From Oscheius dolichura (taxonomy: Eukaryota; Nematoda; Chromadorea; Rhabditida; Rhabditidae): 64,000 bases of DNA. The DNA is taken from NCBI GenBank assembly GCA_932521035.1, contig OW051492.1, positions 8,990,001 through 9,054,000 of the forward strand. The letters are read 5' to 3'. A program made the translations under genes and the position numbers. This document shows positions 52,865 to 63,130 of the stretch, piece by piece; within the stretch, counting starts at the first letter, position 1; every line of letters starts with the position of its first letter. Under the pieces are notes generated by a model. It was not told the DNA's origin, ran no database searches, and saw only the letters and a program-made list of their open reading frames with translations.

Positions 52865-53917
52865 TTTGGTTTCTAGCCTCTTATGTTCCTTTTTTCCCCA
52901 TTTTTGGTTTATTTATTCCCTGAGCTTTGACTACGCGTGTATTTCTTTCCCTTTGCAATCAACTGAATCTCAAAATTGTGATCTGAAATCGTATACAAGG
53001 TCTTAAATATGATATCTCCCTCTACCTACATGCTCCAGTATCGACCCCGTGATTCTATACCCGTATAATCTCAACCAAAGAGTGATATGCACATAATAAA
53101 GAGATTTATCCCCCCGTTTCAACTTGGTAGTTAGCCAATTTTTATACAAATCGATGCATTTCTCGATAGAAATTATTTTTATCCTTGTTTTGTAACCTTT
53201 CTTCTACAATGTTTCTGTCCAGGATTGATTCCAGGTTCCTGGGAAAGAGAGAAAAGAAAATCCGTCCTTTTTGCTCGTAATTGTCGTAAAATTGACTTTA
53301 GAAGGGAAAAAACTCCCCAGGCAGTGGATGGAATGAGGAAATGGAACTCTTTAGAATACGAAAAACTGTTTTCTCTATGCAAACAGTGGCAATAACGCCA
53401 TTTTTTTCCTCCTATCCCGCTCTTCCATAGAATTCAAATAACTCCAGTGCTTCCTAGGCAGCGGTTGGTTTTCCTTCCTCTTCCTTCTAATCCAATGGCT
53501 TCTCCAGGAAATCCCCTTCGTTTTTGCTGCCCAATTGCTCGTTCTCTGTTTTTCCCACGGCCATAAAGCGGACTGAACACGTTGCAATGTTCTGTTGTCT
53601 TGACGGGCTTCGTTTCGCTTTTGAGCTTGTCCAAATCCCGTCAAAAGCGGATTTCTGGTCGACTTTGGTCTCCTTCGCTTTTATTAGTGTCCCACGTCGC
53701 TTCTGCTTGCTCCTTTCTTTTGTTTCTTGCGCAGTAAATTAAAAATTTTAGTCCAAAAAGTGCTGTACGCTTCTACAGGAGCAGTTTATCACAATTTCGG
53801 CTATGTCTCTCTCAAATCTCGAAATGGTTGCCATTTTTTAGCAGATTTCTGTGTTCATTTCCTTCTCCTGTCTTATTTTTCTCTTCTTCTTGATTAATTT
53901 TTGATTTTTTTTCAGTA
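52865..53917. other. MAP3K 3' UTR and spacer before the CAAX protease gene
   Basis: Poly(A) signal ATAATAAAG at 53094-53102. ORFs on the minus strand at 53179-53644 have no splice or family support. TTTTTTTTCAG at 53905-53915 directly precedes the next start codon and may be a spliced-leader acceptor. Confidence 0.5.
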
Positions 53918-56051
53918 ATGTTTGAGCCATCCTGCCTCTTCAAAGGACTGCTGACAGTGAATTGGGCCATCTTCCTCTGGGACTTCTACCTGGACTACCG
54001 GCAGTACCTGGTCCACCTGACCAATGAGAAACGACCGGATAAAGTGAAGGATATTATCACGGAAGAGGTCAGTCCATTTTGCTATCTTTTTCCAATCGAG
54101 ACCCATTTTCAGGAGTACGACAAAGCCCGCTCCTACAAACTGGACAAGCACCGTTTCGGCTTCGCCAGCGACATTTTCGATCAAATCGTGACTACGGTAA
54201 TCTACTTCATTTTATCGCTTTGAGACCCAAATATTTCAGTACATTTTGGTGAGCGGCTTCATGCCGTGGCTGTGGAACGCCAGCTCCGGGTACCCGATGC
54301 ACGCAGTGGTCTTCGTGGCCTTGAACACCCTCATCCATGCCGTCATTGGAATGCCGTGGGACATGTACGACACTTTTATCATCGAGGAGAAGCACGGATT
54401 CAACAAGCAGACCGTCGGCTTCTATCTCAGGGATCAGTTGAAGAAGCAGCTGCTGAGTTTGGCCATTACGGCGCCGATCATCGTCATTTTGGAGTGGATT
54501 GTGGACAACGGCGGCCCGTATTTCTTCGTCTACGTCTGGGCATTCGTCTCCGTCGTCATCCTCGCCCTGATGACCGTCTACCCGGCCTTTATTGCCCCGC
54601 TCTTCGACAAGTACATCCCCCTGCCGGATGGAGAATTGAAAACGGCCATTGAGAAGCTGGCCGCCTCTGTGGAGTATCCCCTGACCAAGCTGCTCGTTGT
54701 CCACGGTTCGTTTTAATTTTTCCCGCCTTTAAACGTCTGTTTTCTTTCCAGGATCCAAGCGGTCGGCTCACAGCAATGCGTACCTCTACGGCTTCTGGAA
54801 GAATAAGAGGATTGTCCTGTACGACACGCTGCTAAGCGGCGAGGAGAAGGACAAAGTACGCAAGGAGTGTGCCGCCGAAGGAGACGCCGCAGAAGAACTG
54901 TCCGAACTGGACAAGGCCCGAGGAATGTCGAATATTGAAGTGGTGGCCGTGTTGGGACACGAGCTGGGCCACTGGGCACTCAGCCACACCGTCACGAACC
55001 TCGTCATCACAGAGGCCAATCTCTTCTTCATGTTTGCCGTCTTTGCCTACTTCTACAAGTGGAAGGCTCTCTATGCGGTCAGTTTAGAGCCATTTTTATT
55101 TGATTTACAGGAAATCCTTTGATTTAAAACAATACAAAAGTCTATTACAAAGGACAGTGGTCCGTTGTTTTTCATTGACAAGCCATTTTACCGAGACAAA
55201 AGAGGCAAAGCTGCCGGGCAATTCCCATGGGAGCTAAAGAACACCAGCATTTGGAAGAATATCGCACTTATTCGAACTTTCCTGGATTTATGCTCGCTGT
55301 ACCAAAAAGAATTCACTAGACGGTTATATGAATTCATTGATTCGAAATGAGGAGTCAAAATTGCTTCGTTTCGATTATACCGCGCCCAGAACTCAGAGAC
55401 AGCCGCCCTTACAGTCCACCTCTTCGAAAATTGAGATTTTCTCCATCTCTCCAATTTCTATTTGCTAACGAACGGTTTTAGAAACGTTTTTGTGAATTTT
55501 ACATGTAAATTGTATTTTATTCACTAGTTGAGAAGGCAGTTTATGAAAAATCTCCCAAACTATGGCTAGGCGCATTCCGAAACGGGGGAATTCGTACCAA
55601 AAGTTGCCGGATCCCTAGAAATGAAAGTTCCGACTAGAAAAGAACTCAAATTTCACTGTTTCCTATGAGATCTTCCTCTAAAAATGCTGATTTTTCAGGC
55701 GTTTGGTTTCGTCGACACCCCCACCGTCGTAGGTCTGCTGCTCGTCTTCCAATACGTCATGGCCCTCTACAATCAGGTCCGTTGTCTTTTCATCTCACAA
55801 TAACTGTCTATTCTCTTCAGGTGACCGGCTTTTTGATGTCCGTCCACACGCGTCGCTGTGAATTTGGCGCCGACGACTATGCCGGCCAGTTAGGCTACGC
55901 TCCTCAGCTGTGCACCGCGCTGACCAAGTTGAGCAAGGACAATCTGTCGATGCCCATCGACGACCACCTCTACTCCATGTTCAACCATTCTCACCCGCCC
56001 GTCGTCGAACGGATCGCCGCTTTGGACAAGTACAAGAAGAAGGACGAGTGA
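53918..56051 (+). CDS. fce-1: CAAX prenyl protease 1 (FACE-1/ZMPSTE24/Ste24)
   Basis: Six exons: 53918-54067, 54113-54196, 54240-54705, 54752-55077, 55699-55776 and 55821-56051, all in phase. The family is a multi-pass ER and nuclear membrane zinc metalloprotease that removes the AAX tripeptide from farnesylated proteins and processes prelamin-like substrates. The zinc site is HELGH (54958-54972) in VVAVLGHELGHWALSH, with the third ligand Glu in RRCEFGADDYA in the last exon. Other family landmarks are GFNKQTVGFYLRDQLK and LYGFWKNKRIVLYDTLL. Membrane segments are seen at each expected place. Length is normal for the family. The ATG is three bases after a TTTTTCAG. Poly(A) signal AATAAA at 56165. 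Confidence 0.96.
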
Positions 56052-56171
56052 GGCGCGGCAACATATCTTCTTTTTTCTCTCTCTTGGGGTTAATTTTATC
56101 TTTTTGAATTCTTCGTTTTATTCCTGTTTACTACTTCTTCTGGTTGTGTAATATTTATGCCAAGTAATAAA

Positions 56172-56480
56172 TTATTTTCTAATAGATTGGCATTGGGGAG
56201 AAGTAGAGACTTTGGGTGAATATGATGGTGTGAAAGGTAACCATTGGTGAGGGGATAATAGGGGGTTGTGTTGCGAGTGATAGTAGAGAGCCGCCATCCA
56301 AAGGTCATACAAGTATTGAAGAGAGTTCTGAATCGAGTATGCCTCATATATTTCTCCAGCTTTATACAGAGGCGGGCCTGTAAAATAACCCGTATGAATA
56401 TAATCAATATCCGGAAGGCTTACGGAACCATCGATCATCTGAATTAATCCCGAGGTCTCAATGTGACCAGCCGAGACGAG
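56172..56480 (-). CDS. Possible 3' exon of an unknown minus-strand gene
   Basis: An open frame reads ELVSAGHIETSGLIQMIDGS, then GYFTGPPLYKAGEIYEAYSI and QNSLQYLYDLWMAALYYHSQ, ending in QSIRK. Composition is protein-like. Upstream at about 56580-56530 another short open stretch (MKEELFLGYNEEDCLGL) is followed by a stop and by a possible donor, but I cannot join the two in frame. It may be a degraded gene or an unrecognised one. It converges with the CAAX protease gene. Confidence 0.35.
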   Translation of the reverse strand, partial: LVSAGHIETSGLIQMIDGSVSLPDIDYIHTGYFTGPPLYKAGEIYEAYSIQNSLQYLYDLWMAALYYHSQHNPLLSPHQWLPFTPSYSPKVSTSPQCQSIRK

Positions 56481-57088
56481 CTCCGTTCAAATAAACTCAC
56501 GTTGTAATTTTCTCCTAGAAGAGGCTATAAGCCGAGACAATCTTCTTCGTTATAGCCAAGAAAGAGTTCCTCCTTCATATATGGAAGGAAACGGGGTGTT
56601 TTGAGAGAATTTCAGAGGATTTATGCTTCTGAAAAGGTAGAAATCAGTTGCGGTAAGGAATAGAAAACAAGAAGAATGAGAAATAGGAGAGAGTCCATCC
56701 ACGTATTTACGATGTGAATGGTATGAAGAATGAGCAGAGTGGAAAGCAGAGACAACAGCTAGATTCCATCAATCAAGAAGAAGTCGATAAGATTGCCCTT
56801 GGGGCCGCAACAAAGGAAGGACCATGTTTCTTTTACATTCTATTTTATCCCCTAACCACTAAAAAGAGGAAGAAGAAGCACACTATAAACTGACGAAAAC
56901 GATGAAACCCGTAAGAATATGATTTCTCATCAAGGCCGCGGACTTTCAGTCGCCCCCCTACTTTCAAAAACGACTTTCAGTCGCCCTCGCGTCCGCACAT
57001 CTCCCCACCGTTTTTGAACATTCGAAACAATGAATAATATGAACATTTTGTTTATTTCGCTGCAGAACAATAATTCCCGTGTTTCGTT
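56481..57088. other. Mostly gene-free spacer
   Basis: Holds the unjoined short ORF at about 56530-56580 (minus strand) and otherwise nothing recognisable. A direct repeat GACTTTCAGTCGCCC occurs twice at 56940-56985. Confidence 0.4.
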
Positions 57089-57536
57089 TCACCCCCATTC
57101 TCTTCTGACAGTCGGCTTTGCTGGGTGTTGATGCGTAACTGGAACCCATTGCCCACAACTCGACGATTCGTCCTTCTCGAAGAAGTTGAAGACGAAGTAG
57201 AATTTCAAATATCCTGCGGCGCTTGTCATGTCCGGATTGTTCTCGACAATCTGCTGGAGATCCGTTTGTTCGATGCATAACTGAATTTGCTTCCTTTTTT
57301 TCTAACTATAAAACGATACAGACCTGTCCGAAGAATGGATGATTCTGCTCAAGTTTGGAGAGGAACCTCGTTTCATTTAGATCAAAAGAGGCCTTAATTA
57401 AGAGGTCCTCTGTAGTCCTTTTGAAAAGTCGAGTTGTGTTGACGATACAGGGCACCGCATCATCAGTTGGTTGTAGCCGTACGGCACATATCTCGTCCCC
57501 GACTAACCGCGTCTGGAAGCGATAGATGGTTCCAAC
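57089..57536 (-). CDS. Unknown protein, 5' exons not found
   Basis: Exons 57536-57324 and 57280-57089 join in phase. The sequence reads VGTIYRFQTRLVGDEICAVR, then LLIKASFDLNETRFLSKLEQ, then CIEQTDLQQIVENNPDMTSA and ends in PTVRREWG. It has the same rhythm as the second half of the gene at 58130-59415 (LLRILHISAQELQIY, SINFDFLPELETN), and may be the continuation of that gene through an unrecognised exon, since that gene has a good GTGAGA donor before its stop. I recognise no known domain. Confidence 0.5.
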
Positions 57537-58129
57537 CTGAAACAAGAGGATAATGCCTTTGTGATCTAAAAAAGCTGGGAGGATTCATTTGGTTCAAAGG
57601 AACAGGCGTCAAAGGAAGAGACGTGTTGCCGTGGGTTACTGTAGAGTGTGTGTTCGTATCTTGTCCATTCCAAAAAAAGCTGACTAGGACAGTTTTTCAT
57701 GGCGAATCTAATGCGCCTAGTGTAAGAACCGAATCTCGAAGAAAAAAATCAGGAGCCTCTCAAACGGCTTGGTCGAGATTAGCCTAGGGCAGTGGTACGT
57801 CACGATTCAATGGGGAATTTCGCCTTGGTTGTGGTCATAGCTCGGCCATGCTAACACGTAAAGTTTTAGCTTACAAACTTGTTAATTTGCAGGAGAGAAA
57901 AGTTTCGTTCTTTTGAAAATGTGGAAGACCTCATCAGCAGAAAGCCGCGGCGTTTGGATGAAAGCTTTGAAAGCTATTTTCTGTTTTTTTACTTCCTATA
58001 CTTGAATAGAAGGCAACCAACTTTAAATCTCCATTCTTTGAAGGTATTGAGTTTCCTTGGCATAACCACAGGGATGGCACCCGTTGACTGACTCCATAAA
58101 AAATACCGGACGTCGCCTTAAACCCACGA
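57537..58129. other. Region between two unknown minus-strand exon groups
   Basis: No exon with clear signals. If the two exon groups are one gene, this is intron plus a missing exon. A plus-strand ORF at 57879-58091 has no support. Confidence 0.35.
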
Positions 58130-59415
58130 TTAAACGACATATCCGAGGGTCTCACCATCTTTGTAGATTATTTTCCTCGCAATGATTCCGAGTCTCATGT
58201 TATTTGATTTTATTTCTCCTGCATCCAGTGGTGGCGGGGGCAGATCCGCCCGGTACAGATAGCACCAAGGCTAAAAGTTTAGAAATTTTCCCCTGGGAAC
58301 AAAAATAAGAAAACTTACAGCTTTTGAAGAATAAATTTGGAGCTCTTGGGCCGAAATATGGAGAATTCTCAGCAGCTTCTTCTCGACGCTATCGGATTCC
58401 AGGATATTGGTCTCTAGTTCCGGCAGGAAGTCAAAATTTATAGAGAGCGATACGGTGCAGCGGTAAAATGTCTCGGCTGGAATGTCGCCATGGCCGAGGA
58501 GGTTTTTGGGGTCGCGAATGTCCTGAAAAAAGGGGTGTTGTAGTGGATCTTTGGGTTATTTTGTTTTTTTGTCCTATATCTCAAAGAACTCAAAATATCT
58601 GCCTTGGTGAACCTTTAGTTTATGGCATATAATTTCAAAAAATCTAACTTTCAAATAATGAAATTGTGGAAAAAATGGCCAAATAGTGGTCGTCAGAACA
58701 GATGTTGAGGTTCCAGGACAGTTTGACTTTTTCTTTTGTACTTTAGCCTCTCCGCTAGGTCCATTTCCAACGGATATTCCACGGAAAACCCTCTCTGCTG
58801 CGGAACCACGAAGATTTCAAACCGTGGTCCCATAGCGGAGACGCACCGCCAAATTTGAATTCGTGAAATATCCGTTGGAAATGGCCTAGTTTGTTTGTTA
58901 TTACCTACAAAATACCCTAAAAATACAAAATACCCTGTACAAATTGAAGAGAAGCTTTGTTTTCTTCCCAAATATGGAAAAATTATGGTATCAAAGTCCA
59001 AAACTCACGTTCAACTCATAGCTCCACAGATTCGACCTTTTGCCGTCCTCTTTTTCCACATCTTTCTCGATTTTTCTCATTGGATAGGCGTCAAAGTCCC
59101 GTTTTAGAACGTTAACATCCACCTGAAAGTATAACCACAATTTCTTCTTGAATGGAGAAAACTGACCACGAGTTCGTCGTCTACAATTCGAGCATTCCAC
59201 CGGTTCAACTTCTCCAATTGCTGGCTCTCTTCCGCTCGGACAATCTCCTCCCCCTCTTTGACCAGAGACACCCATTTTCCATTCTCGAAATCTTCATATT
59301 CGTCCTCCATAGGAAGAGCATAAACTTGAGCTCTGTACAGGACGTAGAGCTGCTCCTCGTCGGCGTCAATAACCAGTCCAGCGTACGTCATCTTCTTCTT
59401 TTCTTCTTCCACCAT
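58130..59415 (-). CDS. Unknown nematode protein
   Basis: Four exons in one frame: 59415-59167, 59122-59009, 58522-58319 and 58270-58130, each an exact multiple of three. The start MVEEEKKKMTYAG lies just after a TTACAG, a possible spliced-leader site. The protein of about 235 residues is acidic, with YVLYRAQVYALPMEDE near the N-terminus and WCYLYRADLPPPPLDAG near the C-terminus, which look like two copies of one motif. The reading ends YKDGETLGYVV, but a GTGAGA donor inside that end suggests further exons, perhaps those at 57536-57089. Intron 2 contains a P2 palindromic element. Confidence 0.6.
58755..58887. mobile_element. Small palindromic element, family P2
   Basis: GGTCCATTTCCAACGGATAT at the left is mirrored by ATATCCGTTGGAAATGGCC at the right; the inner CGCCAAATTTGAAT is shared with the copy at 19164-19257. 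It sits in an intron of the unknown minus-strand gene. Confidence 0.75.
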
Positions 59416-60183
59416 AGTGCTCTGTAATAAGAGGAAATTAAAGCACAAACGGAGTCAAAGCGAAAAAAAACTGAGAATAGCAAGCTTTCATTCAAGAAAA
59501 GCGAGACTAGGCGAGGAGAAGCGTGGCTTTCTAGAACCTGAAGTGTTCCTTCCATCATTGCTTCTCAGTAAAAGAACATAGAGTTGCTTTCTGCCCGTTT
59601 ATAGTTAAATATTCTATAAAAATTATTATATCGTGATTGTTAAAAACGGATGCATTTGAACATCGCAGCGCAAAAGGGAAGGGTCAAATCTGTTTACCGA
59701 GTCCAAAACGTGGCACGGTTGTTTACCTGGAACGTCGAAGATATTTTCGCGTAAGAGCAGGGGCATATCTGTTTACAATTACCAAAAAGTCGCCTCCTCT
59801 TGTGAACTAACAGTTGGTGTTTACTTGAAGAGACTTCTTGAACTTTTGTCAGTCAGTCGTCTTTCTTCAAAAATTGTCACGTGATTGTTAAAAATTCGAA
59901 GATAGACATCCGCTACCCGTACTAGTTATTACAAGTTTTTCGAGTGGGTCATTAGTGAAACTGAACTTTCTAGTTCAAGAAATGAACAAAATTATCAGGT
60001 GTTCCCAATTTTTGAATACCCGGTGCTCCTGTACCGGGATTACCCTACTACCGTAAGACTAGAGACTCTTCCCAGTAATGTGTAAAGTTCCGAAAACATT
60101 TTATAAGAAAAGGAAGTAAAAAAACGTTTAAAATGCTGCATTAGTCAATAAAAAAAAAAATTATGAGCTATTTGAAGGAGCAT
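59416..60183. other. Gene-free spacer
   Basis: No supported gene; AT-rich sequence between the unknown gene start and the 3' end of the hedgehog-related gene. The poly-A run near 60149-60160 may mark the end of that gene. Confidence 0.4.
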
Positions 60184-62330
60184 TCACCAGGAGAGATCGC
60201 CCAGTACGAGTTGAGCCAAGCTTAACAGAAGGTCCTTTCCAAAATGGGAGATATCACATTGTTCTTCTTCACAAGAGACGAATGTTCCAATTAGCGTAGT
60301 AATTAAAGGTTCGTTATCCATTTCCGAGTAGCAGGAGACGGCTATTCCATCGACGATCAGCTGAAATTAGTATCTGGGCGCGATTACAGCAGGTCTAACC
60401 ATTCCTGTGTCTGTTAGAGGGGCAAAAATCCCTTTTTGGATTATTTTCTTCACTTTTATCACTTCCACAGGCTTCAGAAAGGTGTAATTATCCATTTCCA
60501 ATAGGCAATCTCCAGGGAAAATGGCATCCGCTGTGGATTTTATGGCCTAAAACGGCTTTTCCTGGCGGGATTCTCCTTTACCTCGCCTGAATGGCAGTCA
60601 GCCTTGAATAAATAGTGCTGTTCCGTTATTTTCAGCCTTTTTCCAGACCTCGTAGTGATCCTAAAAATCCCTTTATCCCGTGAAAAATGGCGCCGAACGA
60701 TTCACCAAGGCTGTTTCCTTCAAGGAATGCGCGCGCTGTTCTTCGCTCGCTTTGCCCCCTAGCAGGTCGCCGCCACCACGTGGCAGTCTCTGATAATCAC
60801 GATTATCGTTGACAGGGAAATTATAGCCACGATATCATAGTCAATCCATCAAATTAAAAAGGGAAAATGACAAGATGAATTCCTAGTTTGGTTGAAGAGA
60901 AGAAGTGACAGGCTCGGTCCTCGATAGTCCGATCCACTGCACCCGTAAAGTCTCGGCAGGATACAGCTATAAAGGCTCCACCGTTTTGCAACTGTTTGGA
61001 ATAATTTTCCTGCCGAGACTTTACGGGTGCAGGGGATCGGACTACCGTGTACCGAGTTATTTCCCCCGTTCCCCAACAGTTTAGTTTCCCTGACCGCGAT
61101 GATTCACCCGACTTCCAGTCCAAATCGCGTCCTGTCTATATTTTGATTCGCCTGTAGAGATTGTACGCCTTCGCCCCGCGCTAATGAGAGGGAAAGGCAA
61201 CTTACACCAAAAATTCCATGTCCTGTTCGGGTAGCCGATGAAGCCAGCTCTTCATTACCGTATAGACGATTCGATCCATTGTAACATTCGGGCTCAGGGG
61301 AGCGTCTTGAAGGGAAACCTCATCCATTCGTTTGACTTCCCCGTTATGGAGGATAACGTTTGAATCAGCCGGGAAACAGGCAGACATTCCACCGTAGCCA
61401 TAACTTGGCTAAAATAACTTGATTTCCCCCATTTTGGGTTACTGTAGCTTACCATAAAGTAAGGAGGACTGTAAACGGGTTGAACTTCTTCTGCCTCCCT
61501 ACAGGGACAGCCAAATCTTCCAATTTCCAATTCATAGCCAACTACGGATCCATTACTGTAGGAAATGGGAACAACATTCCGAATGTAGTCAAATTGCCCA
61601 TCTGGGGTCTCTCCCCCGCTATAAATCTCTCCAGGGTGTACTGTAGCCACTCCAAGGTACTGCGCTTGGTTGAGCGGGAAGAAAGTACAACAGATCATGA
61701 AAAATCTGTAAGAGAACACAATTTTCAGGGTGAAATAAAGCGGTAAAGAGCAAAATTGAGTCTCCTCAGCTTTTGGAAGCTTACCTGCCGTCTTCGAGTC
61801 GATAAAATCCACCGGCCCATTGATCCAAACCGCAGCGAGGGCTCCCAGCACAAATCTGAAGTAATCTCGTAATATTTTATAATGTTTAAAAGCAAAATTA
61901 CAGCTGTTTGAGCAGTGGGTACTGTAGCGCGTCCTGATTCAAGCTCATCCCGTAGAAAACCATCAAATCTACCATTTATCCTGAAAATTTCCGGCTTATT
62001 TGTTTAAAAAATAATAAAATTCCTTTATACGGGGCGGGAAAGATAATTCAAACTTTTCAGTCTTCTCTGCAATAAGAAAACCTACCGTACCATAGAAATT
62101 CGCTGTCTTCCGTCGCCCACCGGCCTGTATTCGGCTCTCGACCAAAACAACAGGGCCTAGCACATCCCAAGATTGGATCACCATCATTAAGGACCTAAAT
62201 TATATCAATAGACAATTTTTCAAATAAATCTAACCTCAAAACTGTAGGGAATCGTAGAAGTACCACAATACGCAGTCTCAATAACGTCCAGATTAATTGG
62301 AACCAATACAAATAGGAATATTATCCACAT
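60184..62330 (-). CDS. Hedgehog-related secreted protein, warthog-type N-domain plus Hog (Hint) domain
   Basis: Nine exons in exact phase (62330-62235, 62194-62091, 61980-61902, 61855-61785, 61705-61453, 61408-61206, 60660-60582, 60546-60400, 60360-60184), 402 residues. Signal peptide MWIIFLFVLVPINLDV, then a Cys-containing N-domain: AYCGTSTIPYSFE, ILGCARPCCFGRE, LWINGRFDGFLRD. The C-terminal half starts at GMSACFPADSNVILHNGEVK, the self-splicing Cys of the Hint fold, and continues SWLHRLPEQDMEFL, KRLKITEQHYLFKADC and DAIFPGDCL, all Hog-domain landmarks. The precursor should cleave itself before the Cys and may attach a sterol. Nematode warthog proteins act in cuticle and moulting. A P1 MITE sits in the intron between exons 6 and 7. 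Confidence 0.88.
60911..61057. mobile_element. Palindromic MITE, family P1
   Basis: GGCTCGGTCCTCGATAGTCC and CTGCACCCGTAAAGTCTCGG at the left; GCCGAGACTTTACGGGTGCA and GGATCGGACTACCGTGTACC at the right. The loop contains TTTTGCAACTGTTTGGAATA. It is in an intron of the hedgehog-related gene. Confidence 0.9.
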
Positions 62331-63130
62331 GAATTAGTAGTGCCAGTGAAACAACAGGATAATGATGGTATCAGTGTGGATTAGGTCCATTTGTCCTCTA
62401 AAAAGAAACCGGCAGGGGGGAGAGAGGAAGAAGCCCCCCGATGACGAGGAGGGGGCTCTTTATGGCGGATAAAATAGCCATCACCAGGTCTGGGGCCAAG
62501 TTTGAAGAATAGTGGATCAAAGACGGGCAAGTGATTAGAAATCTGCTCTTTCTCGTGGAAATTTGAGGGGTGAGAAGTCGGAAAGGCGAAATGATAAGAC
62601 CGCGAAGTTCACTTCGGCCAAAAAACAGGAGGGCGGGAACTTTGACCCACGCGATCTTTTCACATCTTCGAGACCTTGACTCAAGGTAGTTCAATGTGGG
62701 AAAAATTGATACCCACTGGATATTAGGATGACACCGACTCTGGAAATCACTCTTTAATCGATTTTTTAAATCCAAAACCACGCTCAAACCTGGATTTCAG
62801 TCCAAAATTCATTTGCAGGCCTCTCCTGGACTCCCTGAAAATGGTTAAAAGGGTTTTATAGTTTATTTAGATTGTTTCAATGGTAAAAAATGTCTATAGA
62901 AGCTGTAAGATGGACTGAAATATTCTGAGCTAAACCATGAATCCAGATTTCTTGAAGTCAGCGCATTCCCCCTGGTACATAGCTCTTTAGCAACCTTTTC
63001 AGTCAAGATATGCCGGTTTTATTGAAAATATGAGGAAAAAATATAATATAAAAATACAATAGACACATTCTAATCAACCCGTAAGGAACCAATAAAGGAG
63101 CACTAGACAAAAAGAGGGTAAAGAGATAGG
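62331..63130. other. Spacer upstream of the hedgehog-related gene
   Basis: No supported gene. A minus-strand ORF at 62398-62787 is basic and lacks recognised motifs or splice partners. TTTATT tracts near 63018 may be the poly(A) region of the Thr-rich gene. Confidence 0.4.

Noticed and set aside
54207-54979. Long minus-strand ORFs antisense to the CAAX protease
   Set aside because: Shadows of conserved coding exons; codon usage explains the open frames.
62398-62787. 129-residue minus-strand ORF
   Set aside because: Basic, no domain, no splice signals, in an intergenic region; probably chance.
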